In this document: in pieces, positions 28,358 through 38,524 of the stretch
Layout of the letters: the number at the start of each line of letters is the position of its first letter
Position numbering within the stretch: position 1 is the first letter of the stretch
DNA from: Sinobacterium norvegicum
GTDB taxonomy: Bacteria > Pseudomonadota > Gammaproteobacteria > Pseudomonadales > Sinobacteriaceae
NCBI RefSeq assembly: GCF_923077115.1
Contig: NZ_CAKLPX010000002.1
Coordinates: forward strand, 558,001 to 622,000
DNA: 64,000 nt
Direction: 5' to 3'
Notes under the pieces: generated by a model
Seen by the model: only the letters and a program-made list of their open reading frames with translations
Told to the model about the DNA's origin: nothing
Databases searched by the model: none
Position numbers and translations under genes: made by a program

Positions 28358-31180
28358 ATGGCTGAAGTTACAGTTAAAGAGTTAGCGCAATCGGTGGATC
28401 AATCTGCCGAACGTTTGCTGACCCAAATGAAAGAAGCGGGTTTGACGCATACAGAAGTCGACCAGGTAGTCTCTGACGAAGACAAGCAGACATTGCTTGC
28501 CTCTCTGCAAAAGAGCCATGGCGAGTCCGGTGCCCCTGCTAAGAAAATCACCTTGAAGCGCAAGACGACAAGCACGTTGAAGGCCACGGGTGGTGGTAAG
28601 GCTAAGAAGGCTGTTAACGTTGAGGTTCGCAAAAAGCGTACCTATGTTAAGAGTGAAGATGCGGCTTTAGAGGCAGTGGCAGAAGAAGTTGCGCCAGTGG
28701 CTGCGGATCCAGCAGTCAAGGCTGCTGAAGAAGAAGCTAAGGCTGCGGCAGTTGCTGCTGCGAAACAGGCTGAAGCCCAAGCAGAAGCTGCAACCAAGGC
28801 TAAGCAGGAAGCCGAGGCAAAGGCGGTTGCCGAAGCCAAGGCGGCTGAACAAGAGCGTGCTAAAGCTGAAAAGTTGGCTGCTGAAGCGGCGATTGCCAAA
28901 AAGAAAGTGATCGAAGCTGAACAGGCTGCCAGCGACCCGTTTGACCCTGAGGTCATTCGTCAGCGCGCCATCGCTCGCCGTAAGCAGGAGGCTCAGGAAG
29001 AACAAGAGCGTCGTGCCAAGGCTGCCCAAGAGAAGAAGGAACAGCAGGAACGTAAGGCTAAGGAAGCACAAGAGGCTGCCGCCAAGCACGCTGAAGAAGC
29101 CAAGGCTGAGAAAGTGAAGGCGACGGCTGCTAAATCTGCCGATAAGAAGCCTGCCCCTGCTGCTGCCAAGCCTGCTGGAGACAAACCCGCAGCGGCACCT
29201 GCACGCAAGAAGACAACGACCGGCGCTGATGGTAAACGTCAACCGCTTCGTCAGCGTCAAGCGCCAACGGGTGCTGATCATAAGAAGGGTAAGAAGGGTA
29301 AGAAGGGCGGTCGCAACTCATACGAAGATCGTGGCAGCAAGCGTCGCGGTAAGGCCCAGCGTAATTCGGTTCATGCTGAGCACGATAAGCATGGTTTTGA
29401 GAAGCCTGTTGAAAAAGTGGTACACGAAGTTGAACTCCCCGAGGCAATCAGCGTTGGCGATCTAGCCTCGCGTATGGCTGTCAAGAGTGCTGAGGTTGTT
29501 AAGGTGCTATTTACCTTAGGTACCGTGGTTACCATCAACCAGACACTGGACCAAGACACAGCGACAATTGTTGTTGAAGAGTTGGGTCATACGGTTAAAT
29601 TGGTCAGCGAAAATGCTATCGAAGAGCAGTTGTTCGAGGCCATTGATGTGAAGGATGGCGAAGGTACCAAGGTATCACGCGCCCCTGTTGTTACCGTTAT
29701 GGGTCACGTTGACCACGGTAAGACATCTTTACTCGATTATATTCGCAAGGCTAAGGTGGCCACAGGTGAGGCGGGTGGTATTACCCAGCACATCGGTGCC
29801 TACCACGTTGAAACCGGCCACGGCATGATTACCTTCTTGGATACACCGGGCCACGCAGCCTTTACTGCGATGCGTTCTCGTGGTGCCAAGGCTACTGATA
29901 TTGTCATCTTGGTTGTTGCCGCAGACGACGGTGTAATGCCGCAAACTGAAGAAGCTGTCCAGCACGCACGTGCCGCTGGTGTGCCTTTGGTTGTTGCCGT
30001 TAACAAGATGGATAAAGAGGGTGCAGATCCGGATCGCGTCAAGAATGAACTGTCAGCTCACAATGTTATCCCTGAAGATTGGGGTGGCGATGTGCCGTTC
30101 ATGCCAGTTTCGGCACACTCGGGCGAAGGTATAGATGAATTGTTAGACGCAGTATTACTGCAGTCTGAAATGCTTGAGCTTGAAGCGGCTGAAGACATTG
30201 CTGCCCGCGGCGTCGTTATCGAATCGTCATTGGATAAGGGGCGTGGTTCTGTCGCAACTGTTCTGATTCAGAACGGTACTTTGAAGCAGGGCGATGTGGT
30301 CTTGGCCGGTCTTCAGTTTGGTCGTGTTCGTGCCATGCTGGATGAGAATGGTCAGCCTGCTAAAACAGCCGGCCCCTCTATCCCTGTCGAGATTCTAGGT
30401 CTTAACGGCTTGCCAAGCTCCGGCGATGACTTCCAGGTTATCGAGAGCGAAAAACGCGCTCGTGAAGTTGCCCAGCATCGTCAAGAGAAAGATCGTCAGG
30501 CTCGTATGGCTCGTCAGCAGGCAGCCAAGCTCGACAATATGTTTACCCAGATGGCTGAAGGCGACGTCAAGATTCTTAACATTGTCGTTAAGACTGATGT
30601 CCGCGGCTCACTGGAAGCATTGCTTGGCTCACTGGCTAAAATTGGCAACGAAGAAGTACGCGTTAATGTCGTTTCCAGCGGTGTTGGTGGTATTAGTGAA
30701 AGCGACGTCAACTTAGCGGTCACCTCTGGTGCTGTGATGTTCGGTTTTAATGTTCGTGCTGATAACTCAGCCCGTGCAATGATCGAGAAGGAAGGTGTTG
30801 ATTTACGTTACTACAGCGTTATCTATGACCTGATCGACGATGTAACCAATGCGCTCAGCGGTATGCTATCGCCTGAATTGCGCGAAGAGATCGTCGGTAT
30901 TGCCGAGGTTCGCGAAGTATTCAGTTCACCGAAATTTGGTGATATTGCTGGCTCGATGGTGATCGAGGGTACTATCTACCGCAGCAAGCCAATTCGTGTA
31001 TTGCGTGACGACGTGGTCATTTATGAGGGCGAGCTAGAATCATTGCGTCGCTTTAAAGATGAGGCCAATGAAGTCCGCAATGGTATGGAGTGTGGTATTG
31101 GTGTTAAGGGCTATAACAATGTTAAGCCTGGCGATAAGATCGAAGTATTTGATGTTAAGGAAATCGAACGCAGCTTGTAA
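28358..31180 (+). CDS. infB: Translation initiation factor IF-2
   Basis: GTPase placing initiator tRNA on the 30S subunit. It has 940 residues from ATG 28358, with AGAGGAG seven bases upstream. The N-terminal subdomain (1-50, [25 protein letters not shown]) is followed by a long Ala/Lys/Glu-rich charged linker (about 100-340, repetitive coding), and a second IF2N domain at about 360. The G domain carries [20 protein letters not shown] and NKMD. Domains II, III and IV follow. The E. coli protein is about 890 residues, so the linker accounts for the extra length. Upstream in-frame codons overlap nusA and look unused. Confidence 0.98.
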   Translation: MAEVTVKELAQSVDQSAERLLTQMKEAGLTHTEVDQVVSDEDKQTLLASLQKSHGESGAPAKKITLKRKTTSTLKATGGGKAKKAVNVEVRKKRTYVKSEDAALEAVAEEVAPVAADPAVKAAEEEAKAAAVAAAKQAEAQAEAATKAKQEAEAKAVAEAKAAEQERAKAEKLAAEAAIAKKKVIEAEQAASDPFDPEVIRQRAIARRKQEAQEEQERRAKAAQEKKEQQERKAKEAQEAAAKHAEEAKAEKVKATAAKSADKKPAPAAAKPAGDKPAAAPARKKTTTGADGKRQPLRQRQAPTGADHKKGKKGKKGGRNSYEDRGSKRRGKAQRNSVHAEHDKHGFEKPVEKVVHEVELPEAISVGDLASRMAVKSAEVVKVLFTLGTVVTINQTLDQDTATIVVEELGHTVKLVSENAIEEQLFEAIDVKDGEGTKVSRAPVVTVMGHVDHGKTSLLDYIRKAKVATGEAGGITQHIGAYHVETGHGMITFLDTPGHAAFTAMRSRGAKATDIVILVVAADDGVMPQTEEAVQHARAAGVPLVVAVNKMDKEGADPDRVKNELSAHNVIPEDWGGDVPFMPVSAHSGEGIDELLDAVLLQSEMLELEAAEDIAARGVVIESSLDKGRGSVATVLIQNGTLKQGDVVLAGLQFGRVRAMLDENGQPAKTAGPSIPVEILGLNGLPSSGDDFQVIESEKRAREVAQHRQEKDRQARMARQQAAKLDNMFTQMAEGDVKILNIVVKTDVRGSLEALLGSLAKIGNEEVRVNVVSSGVGGISESDVNLAVTSGAVMFGFNVRADNSARAMIEKEGVDLRYYSVIYDLIDDVTNALSGMLSPELREEIVGIAEVREVFSSPKFGDIAGSMVIEGTIYRSKPIRVLRDDVVIYEGELESLRRFKDEANEVRNGMECGIGVKGYNNVKPGDKIEVFDVKEIERSL

Positions 31181-31293
31181 TACAGGCGCTATGATTAATT
31201 AGCATTTAGCCACACTAGGCGGAGTGCGGAAGAACGGCTTATTCAGACTGTTTTTTCGTCACTCCGTTTTGGCGTTTTAAGGAGTTATTTTTT
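31181..31293 (+). other. infB-rbfA spacer with a terminator-like inverted repeat
   Basis: CGGAGTG (31220-31226) and CACTCCG (31260-31266) form a 7-bp stem closing a 33-base loop and end in T4, before the rbfA site AAGGAG. It may weaken read-through into rbfA. No gene is seen. Confidence 0.4.
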
Positions 31294-31686
31294 ATGGCTA
31301 AAGAATATAGTCGTACCCAGCGAGTTGCGGATTATCTGCGTCGCGAACTAGCGCAGCTTATTCAGTTTGAAGTGCGTAATCCCAAGGTTGGCATGGCGAG
31401 TATTACTGACGTCGAAGTCAGTCGTGATTTGTCGCACGCCAAGGTCTTTATCACTATTGTCGATAAAGATACCGCAGAGCAGGCCGAGGAGAATATTAAG
31501 GCGCTGAACAGTGCTCAGGGTTTTCTTCGCTCCGCGCTGGCCAAAGACAGCAGCATGCGAACAGTGCCTCGTTTACACTTTGTGTTCGATGCCAGTGTTG
31601 GCCGTGGTCAGCATTTGTCGGCGTTGATTGAAGAGGCGATTGCCAGTGATGCAGGACATCAAGATGATGTCGAGAAAGACGACTAA
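31294..31686 (+). CDS. rbfA: 30S ribosome-binding factor RbfA
   Basis: Cold-adaptation factor in 16S rRNA 5'-end processing, 130 residues. Family features: the opening RTQRVADYLRRELAQLIQFEVRNPKVGMASITDVEVSRDLSHAKVF and the KH-like fold with ALNSAQGFLRSALAKDSSMRTVPRLHFVFD. The C-terminal 15 residues are acidic. A strong AAGGAG lies nine bases before ATG 31294. truB follows after 15 bases. Confidence 0.98.
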   Translation: MAKEYSRTQRVADYLRRELAQLIQFEVRNPKVGMASITDVEVSRDLSHAKVFITIVDKDTAEQAEENIKALNSAQGFLRSALAKDSSMRTVPRLHFVFDASVGRGQHLSALIEEAIASDAGHQDDVEKDD

Positions 31687-31701
31687 AAGGGGCGGTAACC
31701 A

Positions 31702-32634
31702 GTGGCTAGAAAGAAACGTGGTCGCCCAGTCGATGGTATTATTATTTTAAATAAGCCTGCTGGCATGACTTCTAACGGCGCATTGCAACGTGTTAAACGC
31801 GCGTTCTTTGCACAAAAAGCCGGTCATACCGGCGCCTTGGATCCGCTTGCCACCGGTGTCTTGCCGCTGTGTTTTGGCGAGGCAACCAAGTGTTCACAGT
31901 TCCTGTTGGATTCCGACAAGGCTTACCGCAGTGTGTTTACCTTAGGGGTTACTACCGATAGCAGTGACGCCGATGGTAAGGTAATCTCTGAGAAAGATGC
32001 ATCACAGGTGACTCGTGAGAAAGTAGAAGCGGAGCTTGCTGCCTTTCGCGGTGATATCCAGCAGTTGCCATCGATGTTCTCAGCTCTCAAGCACAATGGT
32101 CAGCCGCTGTATAAGCTGGCCAGAGAGGGCAAAGAGGTGGCGCGCAAGCTGCGTGATGTGACTATATTCAGCCTTGAGCTGATCGACTTCAGGCCCGGTG
32201 AGCGAGCTGAGGTTGAGGTTGAGGTGTATTGTAGCAAGGGCACATACATACGCTCAATTGCTGAAGATTTAGGCTTTGCTCTCGGTTGCGGCGCACATGT
32301 CAGTGTTTTGCACCGCATTGAAGCGGGTCCGTTTAAGGAATCCGACGTCATTGAGCTCGAATTTTTAGAGTCGCTGGCAGAAAATCAGGATTTTGATGCA
32401 TTAAATGAGTTACTATTACCCGTTGATGCGGGAATTCAGGATATGCCTGAGGTGTTTCTTGATGCCGACAGCGGGTTTTATATCCGCCAGGGGCAGCCCG
32501 TCACGGTACCGAAATTGCCGTTAGAGGGTTTGGTTCGTATTAAACTCGATGGCGGTCAGTTTATCGGCATCGGGGAAGTTTTAGAGGACGGAAGGCTTGG
32601 CCCCCGTCGTCTGATCGCTGAACCGCAGGGGTAG
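31702..32634 (+). CDS. truB: tRNA pseudouridine55 synthase TruB
   Basis: Makes pseudouridine 55 in the T-loop of tRNA. It has 310 residues. The start is GTG at 31702 with GGGGCGG upstream, giving ARKKRGRPVDGIIILNKPAGMTSN. The catalytic Asp lies in GHTGALDPLATGVLPLCFGEATK (about residue 47). Also seen are the YRSVFTLGVTTDSSDADG and YSCKGTYIRS-equivalent (YCSKGTYIRSIAEDLG) motifs. A C-terminal domain with the family RPG-like end is present. Two tandem hairpins follow before rpsO. Confidence 0.98.
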   Translation: MARKKRGRPVDGIIILNKPAGMTSNGALQRVKRAFFAQKAGHTGALDPLATGVLPLCFGEATKCSQFLLDSDKAYRSVFTLGVTTDSSDADGKVISEKDASQVTREKVEAELAAFRGDIQQLPSMFSALKHNGQPLYKLAREGKEVARKLRDVTIFSLELIDFRPGERAEVEVEVYCSKGTYIRSIAEDLGFALGCGAHVSVLHRIEAGPFKESDVIELEFLESLAENQDFDALNELLLPVDAGIQDMPEVFLDADSGFYIRQGQPVTVPKLPLEGLVRIKLDGGQFIGIGEVLEDGRLGPRRLIAEPQG

Positions 32635-32652
32635 CCCTGAGGTCGGCACTCA

Positions 32653-32712
32653 ACCCAGCTGTAAATATGCACGGCTGGGCTGATGGCATTGCAGATGGTC
32701 TGCAATGCTTTT
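32653..32712 (+). terminator. Tandem hairpins between truB and rpsO, the second a terminator
   Basis: CCCAGC/GCTGGG (32654-32679) is followed by a perfect 10-bp stem GCATTGCAGA/TCTGCAATGC (32686-32708) with a 3-base loop and T4. It probably ends part of the truB message. rpsO begins 50 bases on. Confidence 0.65.
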
Positions 32713-32762
32713 AACCAGTGCAATCGAATGGTTGTGCGCATATTTTAAAAAGGTATATAGAA

Positions 32763-33032
32763 ATGGCATTATCTGCTGCAGAAAAAGCTACAGTTGTCGC
32801 TGAGTATCAAACCGCCGAAGGCGATACCGGTTCACCAGAAGTTCAAGTTGCCCTACTGACTGCTAACATTCAGAAGTTGCAGGGTCACTTTTCTGGTCAC
32901 AAAGGTGATCACCATTCGCGTCGCGGTCTTATCCGCATGGTTAACCAGCGTCGCAAGCTACTAGACTACCTAAATGGCAAAGATCACGGCCGCTATGTCA
33001 GCCTGATCAAGCGTCTAGGTCTACGTCGTTAA
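32763..33032 (+). CDS. rpsO: Small ribosomal subunit protein uS15
   Basis: Primary 16S rRNA-binding protein of the 30S platform, 89 residues from ATG 32763, the standard length. The conserved core [33 protein letters not shown] and end [12 protein letters not shown] are intact. Codons upstream in the same frame are not part of the protein. The rpsO-pnp pair is conserved, and in E. coli both genes are autoregulated through their leader RNA. Confidence 0.98.
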   Translation: MALSAAEKATVVAEYQTAEGDTGSPEVQVALLTANIQKLQGHFSGHKGDHHSRRGLIRMVNQRRKLLDYLNGKDHGRYVSLIKRLGLRR

Positions 33033-33035
33033 TAG

Positions 33036-33079
33036 CTGTTGTACGGCCTGCCTCAAGTAATTGGGGCAGGCCGTAACAG
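33036..33079 (+). promoter_or_regulatory. Long hairpin in the pnp leader (RNase III site candidate)
   Basis: Arms TACGGCCTGCCTC and GGGGCAGGCCGTA pair over 13 bases, with a bulge and three more pairs outside (CTG/CAG). No T-run follows, so it is not a terminator. In E. coli a leader hairpin cut by RNase III lets PNPase repress its own message. Confidence 0.6.
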
Positions 33080-33115
33080 TTTCATCATTGCAAAAAATGC
33101 ATGGAGGATTTTTGA

Positions 33116-35209
33116 ATGAATCCTGTAATAAAAAAGTTTAATTTTGGTGGCCAGGAAGTAACTCTGGAAACCGGCCGTATTGCTCGTCAAGCATGCGGTG
33201 CCGTATTGGCAACAATGGGTAACACGACTGTTTTATGTACCGTGGTTGGCGCTAAGAAAGCGAAGCCTGGTCAAGATTTCTTCCCGTTGTCAGTGCACTA
33301 TCAAGAAAAAACCTACGCTGTAGGTAAGTTTCCCGGTGGTTTCATTAAACGTGAAAACCGTCCATCTGAAAAAGAAACGCTGACTTCACGTCTGATCGAC
33401 CGTCCAATCCGCCCACTGTTTCCTAACGGTTTCAAAAACGAAGTTCAGGTTATCTGTTCTGTTGTTTCTGCTGACACCGAAAACGATCCAGATATCTGTG
33501 CAATGATTGGTACTTCGGCCTGTTTGGCTGTGTCGGGTATTCCTTTCAATGGCCCTATCGGTGCCGCACGTGTTGGTTACACTGAAGAGGGTGGCTATAG
33601 CCTAAACCCTAGCTATGCAGAGCTTGAAGAGTCGCTGCTAGATATGGTTGTTGCCGGCACACAAGATGCTGTGTTAATGGTTGAGTCTGAAGCTAAAGAG
33701 CTTAGCGAAGATGTCATGCTAGGTGGTGTACTATACGCTCACCAAGAGCTTCAGGCTGTTGTTCAGGGTGTGACTGAGCTGGCTAAAGATGCTGCCAAGC
33801 CTACTTGGGAGTGGACGCCAGAGGCCGTTAACGGTGAGCTAACTGATGCGATAGCCTCAGGTTTTGGCGGTGCTATCAGCGAAGCCTATCAGATTACCGA
33901 TAAGATGGAGCGTTATGCTCGTATCGGTGAGCTGAAGCAGCAAGCCGCTGAGCAATTGGTAACAGAGACCGCCTCTAAAGATGACGTTATGTCTTATTTC
34001 TCAAAGCTTGAGAAGTCGACAGTACGTAACCGCATTCTCGATGGTGCACCTCGCATCGATGGCCGTGATAGCACCACTGTTCGCGGTATTCAGGTTGAGG
34101 TTGCGGTCTTGGGCCGTACCCACGGTTCTGCACTGTTTACCCGTGGCGAAACTCAGTCTTTGGCTGCGCTGACTCTCGGTACCAGCCGTGATGCACAGTT
34201 TGTTGAGTCGCTGCACGGCGAGCTAAAAGACCCGTTCATGCTGCACTACAACTTCCCTTCATATTCTGTTGGTGAGTGTGGTCGTGTTGGTGCACCTGGT
34301 CGTCGTGAAATTGGTCACGGCCGTTTGGCTCGTCGCGGTATCGCTGCGGTATTGCCAAGCCAGGAAGAGTTCCCGTACACCATTCGTGTTGTTTCTGAGA
34401 TTACTGAATCAAACGGCTCAAGCTCTATGGCTTCTGTTTGTTCTACCTCATTGGCACTCATGGATGGCGGTGTACCCATCAAGGCACCTGTTGCCGGTAT
34501 TGCGATGGGCTTGGTAAAAGACGGTGATCGTCATACCGTACTGACCGATATCTTGGGTGATGAAGATCACCTGGGCGATATGGACTTTAAGGTTGCCGGT
34601 ACTGCTGAAGGTATCACTGCTCTGCAGATGGATATCAAGATCGAAGGTATTACCGAGCAGATTATGGATGTGGCCCTTGAGCAAGCTCAAGCAGCGCGTC
34701 TGACTATTCTTGCTGAAATGAACCGTGTTATCTCAACGTCGCGCGACGCGCTGAATGAGAATGCACCGGTGATGAGCAGCATGAAGATCGACTCTGATAA
34801 AATCCGCGACGTTATCGGTAAGGGCGGCGCAACTATCCGTTCTATTACTGAAAATACTGGCGCACAGGTTGATATCGAAGATGATGGTACCATCCGTATT
34901 TATGCCGCTAATAAGAGCGCCGAACAGGCTGCTCGCGACATGATTGAGGGTATTACCGCTGAGGCAGAAGTTGGCAAGCTATATACCGGTAAGGTTATTC
35001 GCGTTGTTGATTTCGGTGCCTTTGTTAACATCATTCCTGGTAAGGATGGTCTGGTACACATTTCTCAAATCTCTAACGAGCGTATTGAGAAAGTATCTGA
35101 CTACCTTGAAGAAGGTCAGGAAGTGACGGTTAAGGTCTTGGATGTTGATAACCGTGGTCGTATCAAGCTAAGTATTAAAGAAGCTGTTGCCGAGCAACAA
35201 GCTAACTAG
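33116..35209 (+). CDS. pnp: Polyribonucleotide nucleotidyltransferase (PNPase)
   Basis: Phosphorolytic 3'-5' exoribonuclease of the degradosome. It has 697 residues, normal length. There are two RNase PH domains, the first opening [21 protein letters not shown] and the second with [13 protein letters not shown], plus the catalytic-core [15 protein letters not shown] equivalent ([15 protein letters not shown]). A KH domain with the GxxG loop [13 protein letters not shown] (about 560) and a C-terminal S1 domain ([29 protein letters not shown]) follow. Start ATG 33116 follows TGGAGGA. It ends the long plus-strand cluster at a bidirectional terminator. Confidence 0.99.
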   Translation: MNPVIKKFNFGGQEVTLETGRIARQACGAVLATMGNTTVLCTVVGAKKAKPGQDFFPLSVHYQEKTYAVGKFPGGFIKRENRPSEKETLTSRLIDRPIRPLFPNGFKNEVQVICSVVSADTENDPDICAMIGTSACLAVSGIPFNGPIGAARVGYTEEGGYSLNPSYAELEESLLDMVVAGTQDAVLMVESEAKELSEDVMLGGVLYAHQELQAVVQGVTELAKDAAKPTWEWTPEAVNGELTDAIASGFGGAISEAYQITDKMERYARIGELKQQAAEQLVTETASKDDVMSYFSKLEKSTVRNRILDGAPRIDGRDSTTVRGIQVEVAVLGRTHGSALFTRGETQSLAALTLGTSRDAQFVESLHGELKDPFMLHYNFPSYSVGECGRVGAPGRREIGHGRLARRGIAAVLPSQEEFPYTIRVVSEITESNGSSSMASVCSTSLALMDGGVPIKAPVAGIAMGLVKDGDRHTVLTDILGDEDHLGDMDFKVAGTAEGITALQMDIKIEGITEQIMDVALEQAQAARLTILAEMNRVISTSRDALNENAPVMSSMKIDSDKIRDVIGKGGATIRSITENTGAQVDIEDDGTIRIYAANKSAEQAARDMIEGITAEAEVGKLYTGKVIRVVDFGAFVNIIPGKDGLVHISQISNERIEKVSDYLEEGQEVTVKVLDVDNRGRIKLSIKEAVAEQQAN

Positions 35210-35231
35210 TTACTGCTTAATATCGCGTTAT

Positions 35232-35269
35232 AAAAAAAGCCGCTACTGATCATCAGTAGCGGCTTTTTT
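35232..35269. terminator. Bidirectional terminator between pnp and acs
   Basis: GCCGCTACTGAT and ATCAGTAGCGGC form a 12-bp stem flanked by A7 and T6, between convergent genes. Confidence 0.9.
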
Positions 35270-35288
35270 GTGTCGGCGTTTTGTGGTT

Positions 35289-37232
35289 TTACGCCTTCGG
35301 TATGACGCGATTATCAATCAGGTCATCAACCACGGTGGGGTCGGCTAAGGTTGAGGTGTCACCCAGCGTGTCGAGTTCGTCGGCAGCAATCTTGCGCAGA
35401 ATACGGCGCATGATTTTGCCCGAGCGCGTCTTGGGGAGGCCGGGGGCAAACTGAATAATGTCGGGGCGAGCGATTGCACCAATTTCCTTGGCAACATCGC
35501 TGCGCAGTTGCTGCATCAACTCCTCGCTCCATTCGTATCCGGTCATCAGAGTCACATAGCAATAAATGCCCTGGCCTTTGACGTCGTGGGGGTAGCCGAC
35601 AACGGCGGCTTCAGCGACGGCATCCTGTAATACCAATGCCGATTCAATTTCTGCTGTTCCCATGCGGTGGCCTGAAACATTGAGTACGTCATCAACGCGT
35701 CCAGTAATCCAATAATAGCCATCCTCGTCGCGACGAGCCCCATCACCGGTGGTGTAATAGCCCGGGTAGGTGGTGTAGTAGGTATCAATGCAGCGTTGGT
35801 GGTCGCCATAGACGCTGCGTATTTGGCTGGGCCATGCCCCCTTAAAGGCAAGGTTGCCGCTGACTGCCCCTTCTAATTCATTGCCATCAGGGTCGAGCAA
35901 GACGGGGTTGGCGCCAAAGAACGGACGTGTTGCCGAGCCGGGTTTCAGTGAGTTGGCGCCGGGCAGTGGGGTGATTAATACGCTGCCGGTTTCTGTTTGC
36001 CACCAGGTATCGACAATAGGGCAGCGGCTTTGGCCGACTTCCTGGTGATACCATTCCCAGGCCTCGGGGTTGATCGGTTCGCCAACGGTGCCGAGTAGTC
36101 GTAATGATTGTCGCGAGCTCGTGGTGAGGTATTGATCGCCTTGAGCCATTAGCGCGCGCAGTGCGGTTGGCGCCGTGTAGAAGATATTTACCTGGTGTTT
36201 GTCGATAACCTGCCAGCAGCGCGATGCATCGGGGTAGGTCGGCACGCCTTCAAACATCAGCGTGGTCGCACCATTGGCCAGAGGCCCGTAGACGATGTAG
36301 CTATGACCGGTAATCCAGCCAACATCGGCCGTGCACCAGTAGATTTCACCGGGGTTGTAGTCGAAGATGTATTTATGGCTGATGGCCGCGCCCAGTAGGT
36401 AGCCGCCGGTGGTGTGTAATACGCCCTTGGGTTTGCCAGTAGAGCCCGAGGTGTAGAGTATGAATAGCGGGTCTTCTGAGTCCATTTCCTCGGCGTCGCA
36501 GCGGCGACTCTGCGTTTCGCAGAGTGCGTTATAGCTGATATCGATATCGCCATTGCTGGCGATATCTGCACCGGTGCGTTCGACGGTGATGACGGTATGT
36601 ACATTGGGGCACTGGGCAACCGCAATATTCACATTGGCCTTAAGTGGAACGGCCTTGCCGCCACGAAGGCCTTCATCGGCGGTGATAACAACTTGGCAGT
36701 CGGCGTTCTCGATACGGTCTTTCAGTGCGTCGGGTGAGAAGCCGCCAAAGACTACCGAGTGAACCGCACCGATACGGGCGCAGGCCAGCATGGCATAGGC
36801 GGCTTCAGGAATCATCGGCATGTAGATGCAGACGCGGTCGCCTTTATTAACGCCGCGCTGTTTCAGGCCGTTGGCCAGTTGGCAGACTTTATCATGCAGT
36901 TGTTGGTAGCTGATGTTCTGGCTTTCGTTCGGGTTGTCGCCTTCCCAGATGATCGCAGTGTCATTGGCGCGGTCGGCCAGATGACGATCGATACAGTTTT
37001 CGGTGACATTGATCTTGCCGTCGACAAACCAGGCGACCTGGCCTTGATGAAAGTCTTGTTCGACGACCTTGGTCCAGGGCTTGCGCCAATCGAGAAATTT
37101 ATTGGCTTGCTCGGCCCAGAACTGCTCAGGCTGCTCGATGGAGGCGCGATACATTTGCTGGTACAGCTCGTCGTTAACAAGGGCGTTGGCCTTGAAGTCT
37201 TCGGGTACCGGGTGAGTTGATATTTCGTGCAT
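35289..37232 (-). CDS. acs: Acetyl-CoA synthetase
   Basis: Activates acetate to acetyl-CoA through acetyl-AMP. It has 647 residues, normal length. Adenylate-forming signatures: [22 protein letters not shown] (about 262-283), WWQTETGS and [32 protein letters not shown]. The acetylation-regulated Lys lies in the C-terminal [11 protein letters not shown]. The message has AAATAATAATAAGG overlapping its ribosome-binding site, a Crc/Hfq-type target motif, so repression by Hfq/Crc and relief by the CrcZ-like RNA at 41.5 kb is a natural prediction. A weak promoter candidate (TTTAAT-N17-TATGAT, 37284-37312) lies upstream. In Pseudomonas panD and pgi separate panC from the acs homologue. Here they are adjacent. 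Confidence 0.97.
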   Translation of the reverse strand: MHEISTHPVPEDFKANALVNDELYQQMYRASIEQPEQFWAEQANKFLDWRKPWTKVVEQDFHQGQVAWFVDGKINVTENCIDRHLADRANDTAIIWEGDNPNESQNISYQQLHDKVCQLANGLKQRGVNKGDRVCIYMPMIPEAAYAMLACARIGAVHSVVFGGFSPDALKDRIENADCQVVITADEGLRGGKAVPLKANVNIAVAQCPNVHTVITVERTGADIASNGDIDISYNALCETQSRRCDAEEMDSEDPLFILYTSGSTGKPKGVLHTTGGYLLGAAISHKYIFDYNPGEIYWCTADVGWITGHSYIVYGPLANGATTLMFEGVPTYPDASRCWQVIDKHQVNIFYTAPTALRALMAQGDQYLTTSSRQSLRLLGTVGEPINPEAWEWYHQEVGQSRCPIVDTWWQTETGSVLITPLPGANSLKPGSATRPFFGANPVLLDPDGNELEGAVSGNLAFKGAWPSQIRSVYGDHQRCIDTYYTTYPGYYTTGDGARRDEDGYYWITGRVDDVLNVSGHRMGTAEIESALVLQDAVAEAAVVGYPHDVKGQGIYCYVTLMTGYEWSEELMQQLRSDVAKEIGAIARPDIIQFAPGLPKTRSGKIMRRILRKIAADELDTLGDTSTLADPTVVDDLIDNRVIPKA

Positions 37233-37239
37233 GAAAAAA

Positions 37240-37253
37240 CCTTATTATTATTT
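37240..37253 (-). promoter_or_regulatory. A-rich Hfq/Crc-type target motif over the acs ribosome-binding site
   Basis: On the acs strand AAATAATAATAAGG ends in the Shine-Dalgarno AAGG, seven bases before the ATG. AANAANAA next to a ribosome-binding site is the known target pattern for Hfq/Crc repression in Pseudomonas. Confidence 0.6.
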
Positions 37254-37337
37254 GGGCGCAATAGGGTTGGGCGTGATCCCCTAATCATAGGCTAATAAGG
37301 TCGTAGATTAAAATACTCTTATCGTATTATTTTGCAT

Positions 37338-37362
37338 AAAAAAGCCCGCTATAAAGCGGGCT
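37338..37362 (-). terminator. Terminator after panC
   Basis: On the reverse strand AGCCCGC-TTTATA-GCGGGCT is followed by T6. Confidence 0.88.
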
Positions 37363-37379
37363 GTTTGATATCGCTGATG

Positions 37380-38258
37380 TTAGCCAAGCATACGGTAATC
37401 GCTGTGCGGCGCCAGTGTTAGCGTAACGTTGTCAATCAGCCGTGGCGTACCGAGTTTGGCGGCGGCGAGAATGACGATTTCGTCAGTATCTTCAGTGACG
37501 TCATGCAGTGTTTCTGCATCGCAAATAGTGAAGTAGTCAGGGCTGAAACCGGCGTTTTTCAAATCATTCTGGGCGTGATGCTCTAGCTCTTTGTAATTAT
37601 CGAAGCCGTTGGCAATCGCGTCGCGATACTCCTGCAGTATTTGATGCAGGCGGGGTGCTACCTTGCGCTCCTGCTCAGATAGGAAGCCGTTGCGTGAGCT
37701 GAGGGCAAGGCCGTCTTCGGCGCGGCTGGTGTCGACACCAACAATTTCAACCGGCATGCACATGTCATCGACCATTTTGCGAATGACCTGTAGCTGCTGG
37801 AAATCTTTTTTACCGAAAAAGGCGATATCAGGCTGAACAATATTAAACAGTTTGCTGACAACAGTGGAGACGCCGGTGAAGTGACCTGGGCGTGAAGCGC
37901 CACACAGTGTTTCGGTGACTTCAGGTACGCTGAGTTGCGATTGAGGCCCGGTACCGTTGGGGTACATCTCGCTGACGGTAGGGGCGAATAGATAGGTGGT
38001 GCCCTCGCCAAATAGTTTTTCTTTATCGGCGGCAAGCGTACGGGGATAGCTGTCGAGATCTTCGTTGGCGCCAAATTGCATCGGGTTGACAAAGATGCTG
38101 ACCACAACACATTCGCCGCGGCGCTTAGCCTCGCGTACCAGCGTCAGATGCCCTTCGTGTAGGTTGCCCATTGTAGGTACAAAACAGACGCGCTGACCCT
38201 GAGTGCGGTTGCCGGCAATAGCACGGCGCAGAGCGTAAACTGTTGTTAGAGTTTTCAT
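37380..38258 (-). CDS. panC: Pantothenate synthetase
   Basis: Condenses pantoate and beta-alanine with ATP. It has 292 residues from ATG 38256-38258, which has AGAGGAG nine bases upstream. The frame is open 12 codons further but without signals. Motifs: FVPTMGNLHEGHLTLV (HxGH nucleotide site), SIFVNPMQFGANEDLDSYPR, FGKKDFQQLQVI and GLALSSRNGFLS. panB lies upstream on the same strand, but a 266-base gap separates them, longer than in most pan operons. Confidence 0.97.
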   Translation of the reverse strand: MKTLTTVYALRRAIAGNRTQGQRVCFVPTMGNLHEGHLTLVREAKRRGECVVVSIFVNPMQFGANEDLDSYPRTLAADKEKLFGEGTTYLFAPTVSEMYPNGTGPQSQLSVPEVTETLCGASRPGHFTGVSTVVSKLFNIVQPDIAFFGKKDFQQLQVIRKMVDDMCMPVEIVGVDTSRAEDGLALSSRNGFLSEQERKVAPRLHQILQEYRDAIANGFDNYKELEHHAQNDLKNAGFSPDYFTICDAETLHDVTEDTDEIVILAAAKLGTPRLIDNVTLTLAPHSDYRMLG

Positions 38259-38524
38259 TATTCGCTGCTCCTCTGATTCGGGCAAGTTGGACAACTCTTA
38301 GACTGGTGTAGCCTTGATTGAGTCGTGTGAGCCCTTAATGAGTACATCAAGCAATGTGTACATAAAATAAGCGATTACCAAAGTTGCGCAAGTATGCCTC
38401 AAAGAAATTGGCCGCGCAATAAATCTGTAACACTTTTCGGCCTAAATGTTACCTTTGGTGTCGATAACTTCTCGATGGTAACGTTTTTATCGCCTGCTGA
38501 AGGGTGTTATAGGTCGTATATTAG
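38259..38524. other. panB-panC gap with GTAAC-type inverted repeat; no gene seen
   Basis: No coding frame is supportable. The gap contains GTAACA-N14-TGTTAC (38427-38452) and a further GTAAC at 38478-38482. These half-sites resemble those upstream of the CrcZ-like RNA, though in the opposite orientation. No clear promoter is seen. Confidence 0.4.

Noticed and set aside
28667-29281. Long minus-strand frames opposite the infB linker
   Set aside because: They are antisense to the repetitive Ala/Lys/Glu-rich linker of IF-2; low-complexity shadows.
28657-29310. Ala/Lys/Glu-rich repetitive DNA as a possible tandem repeat
   Set aside because: It is the known low-complexity linker of IF-2, with no exact repeat unit.
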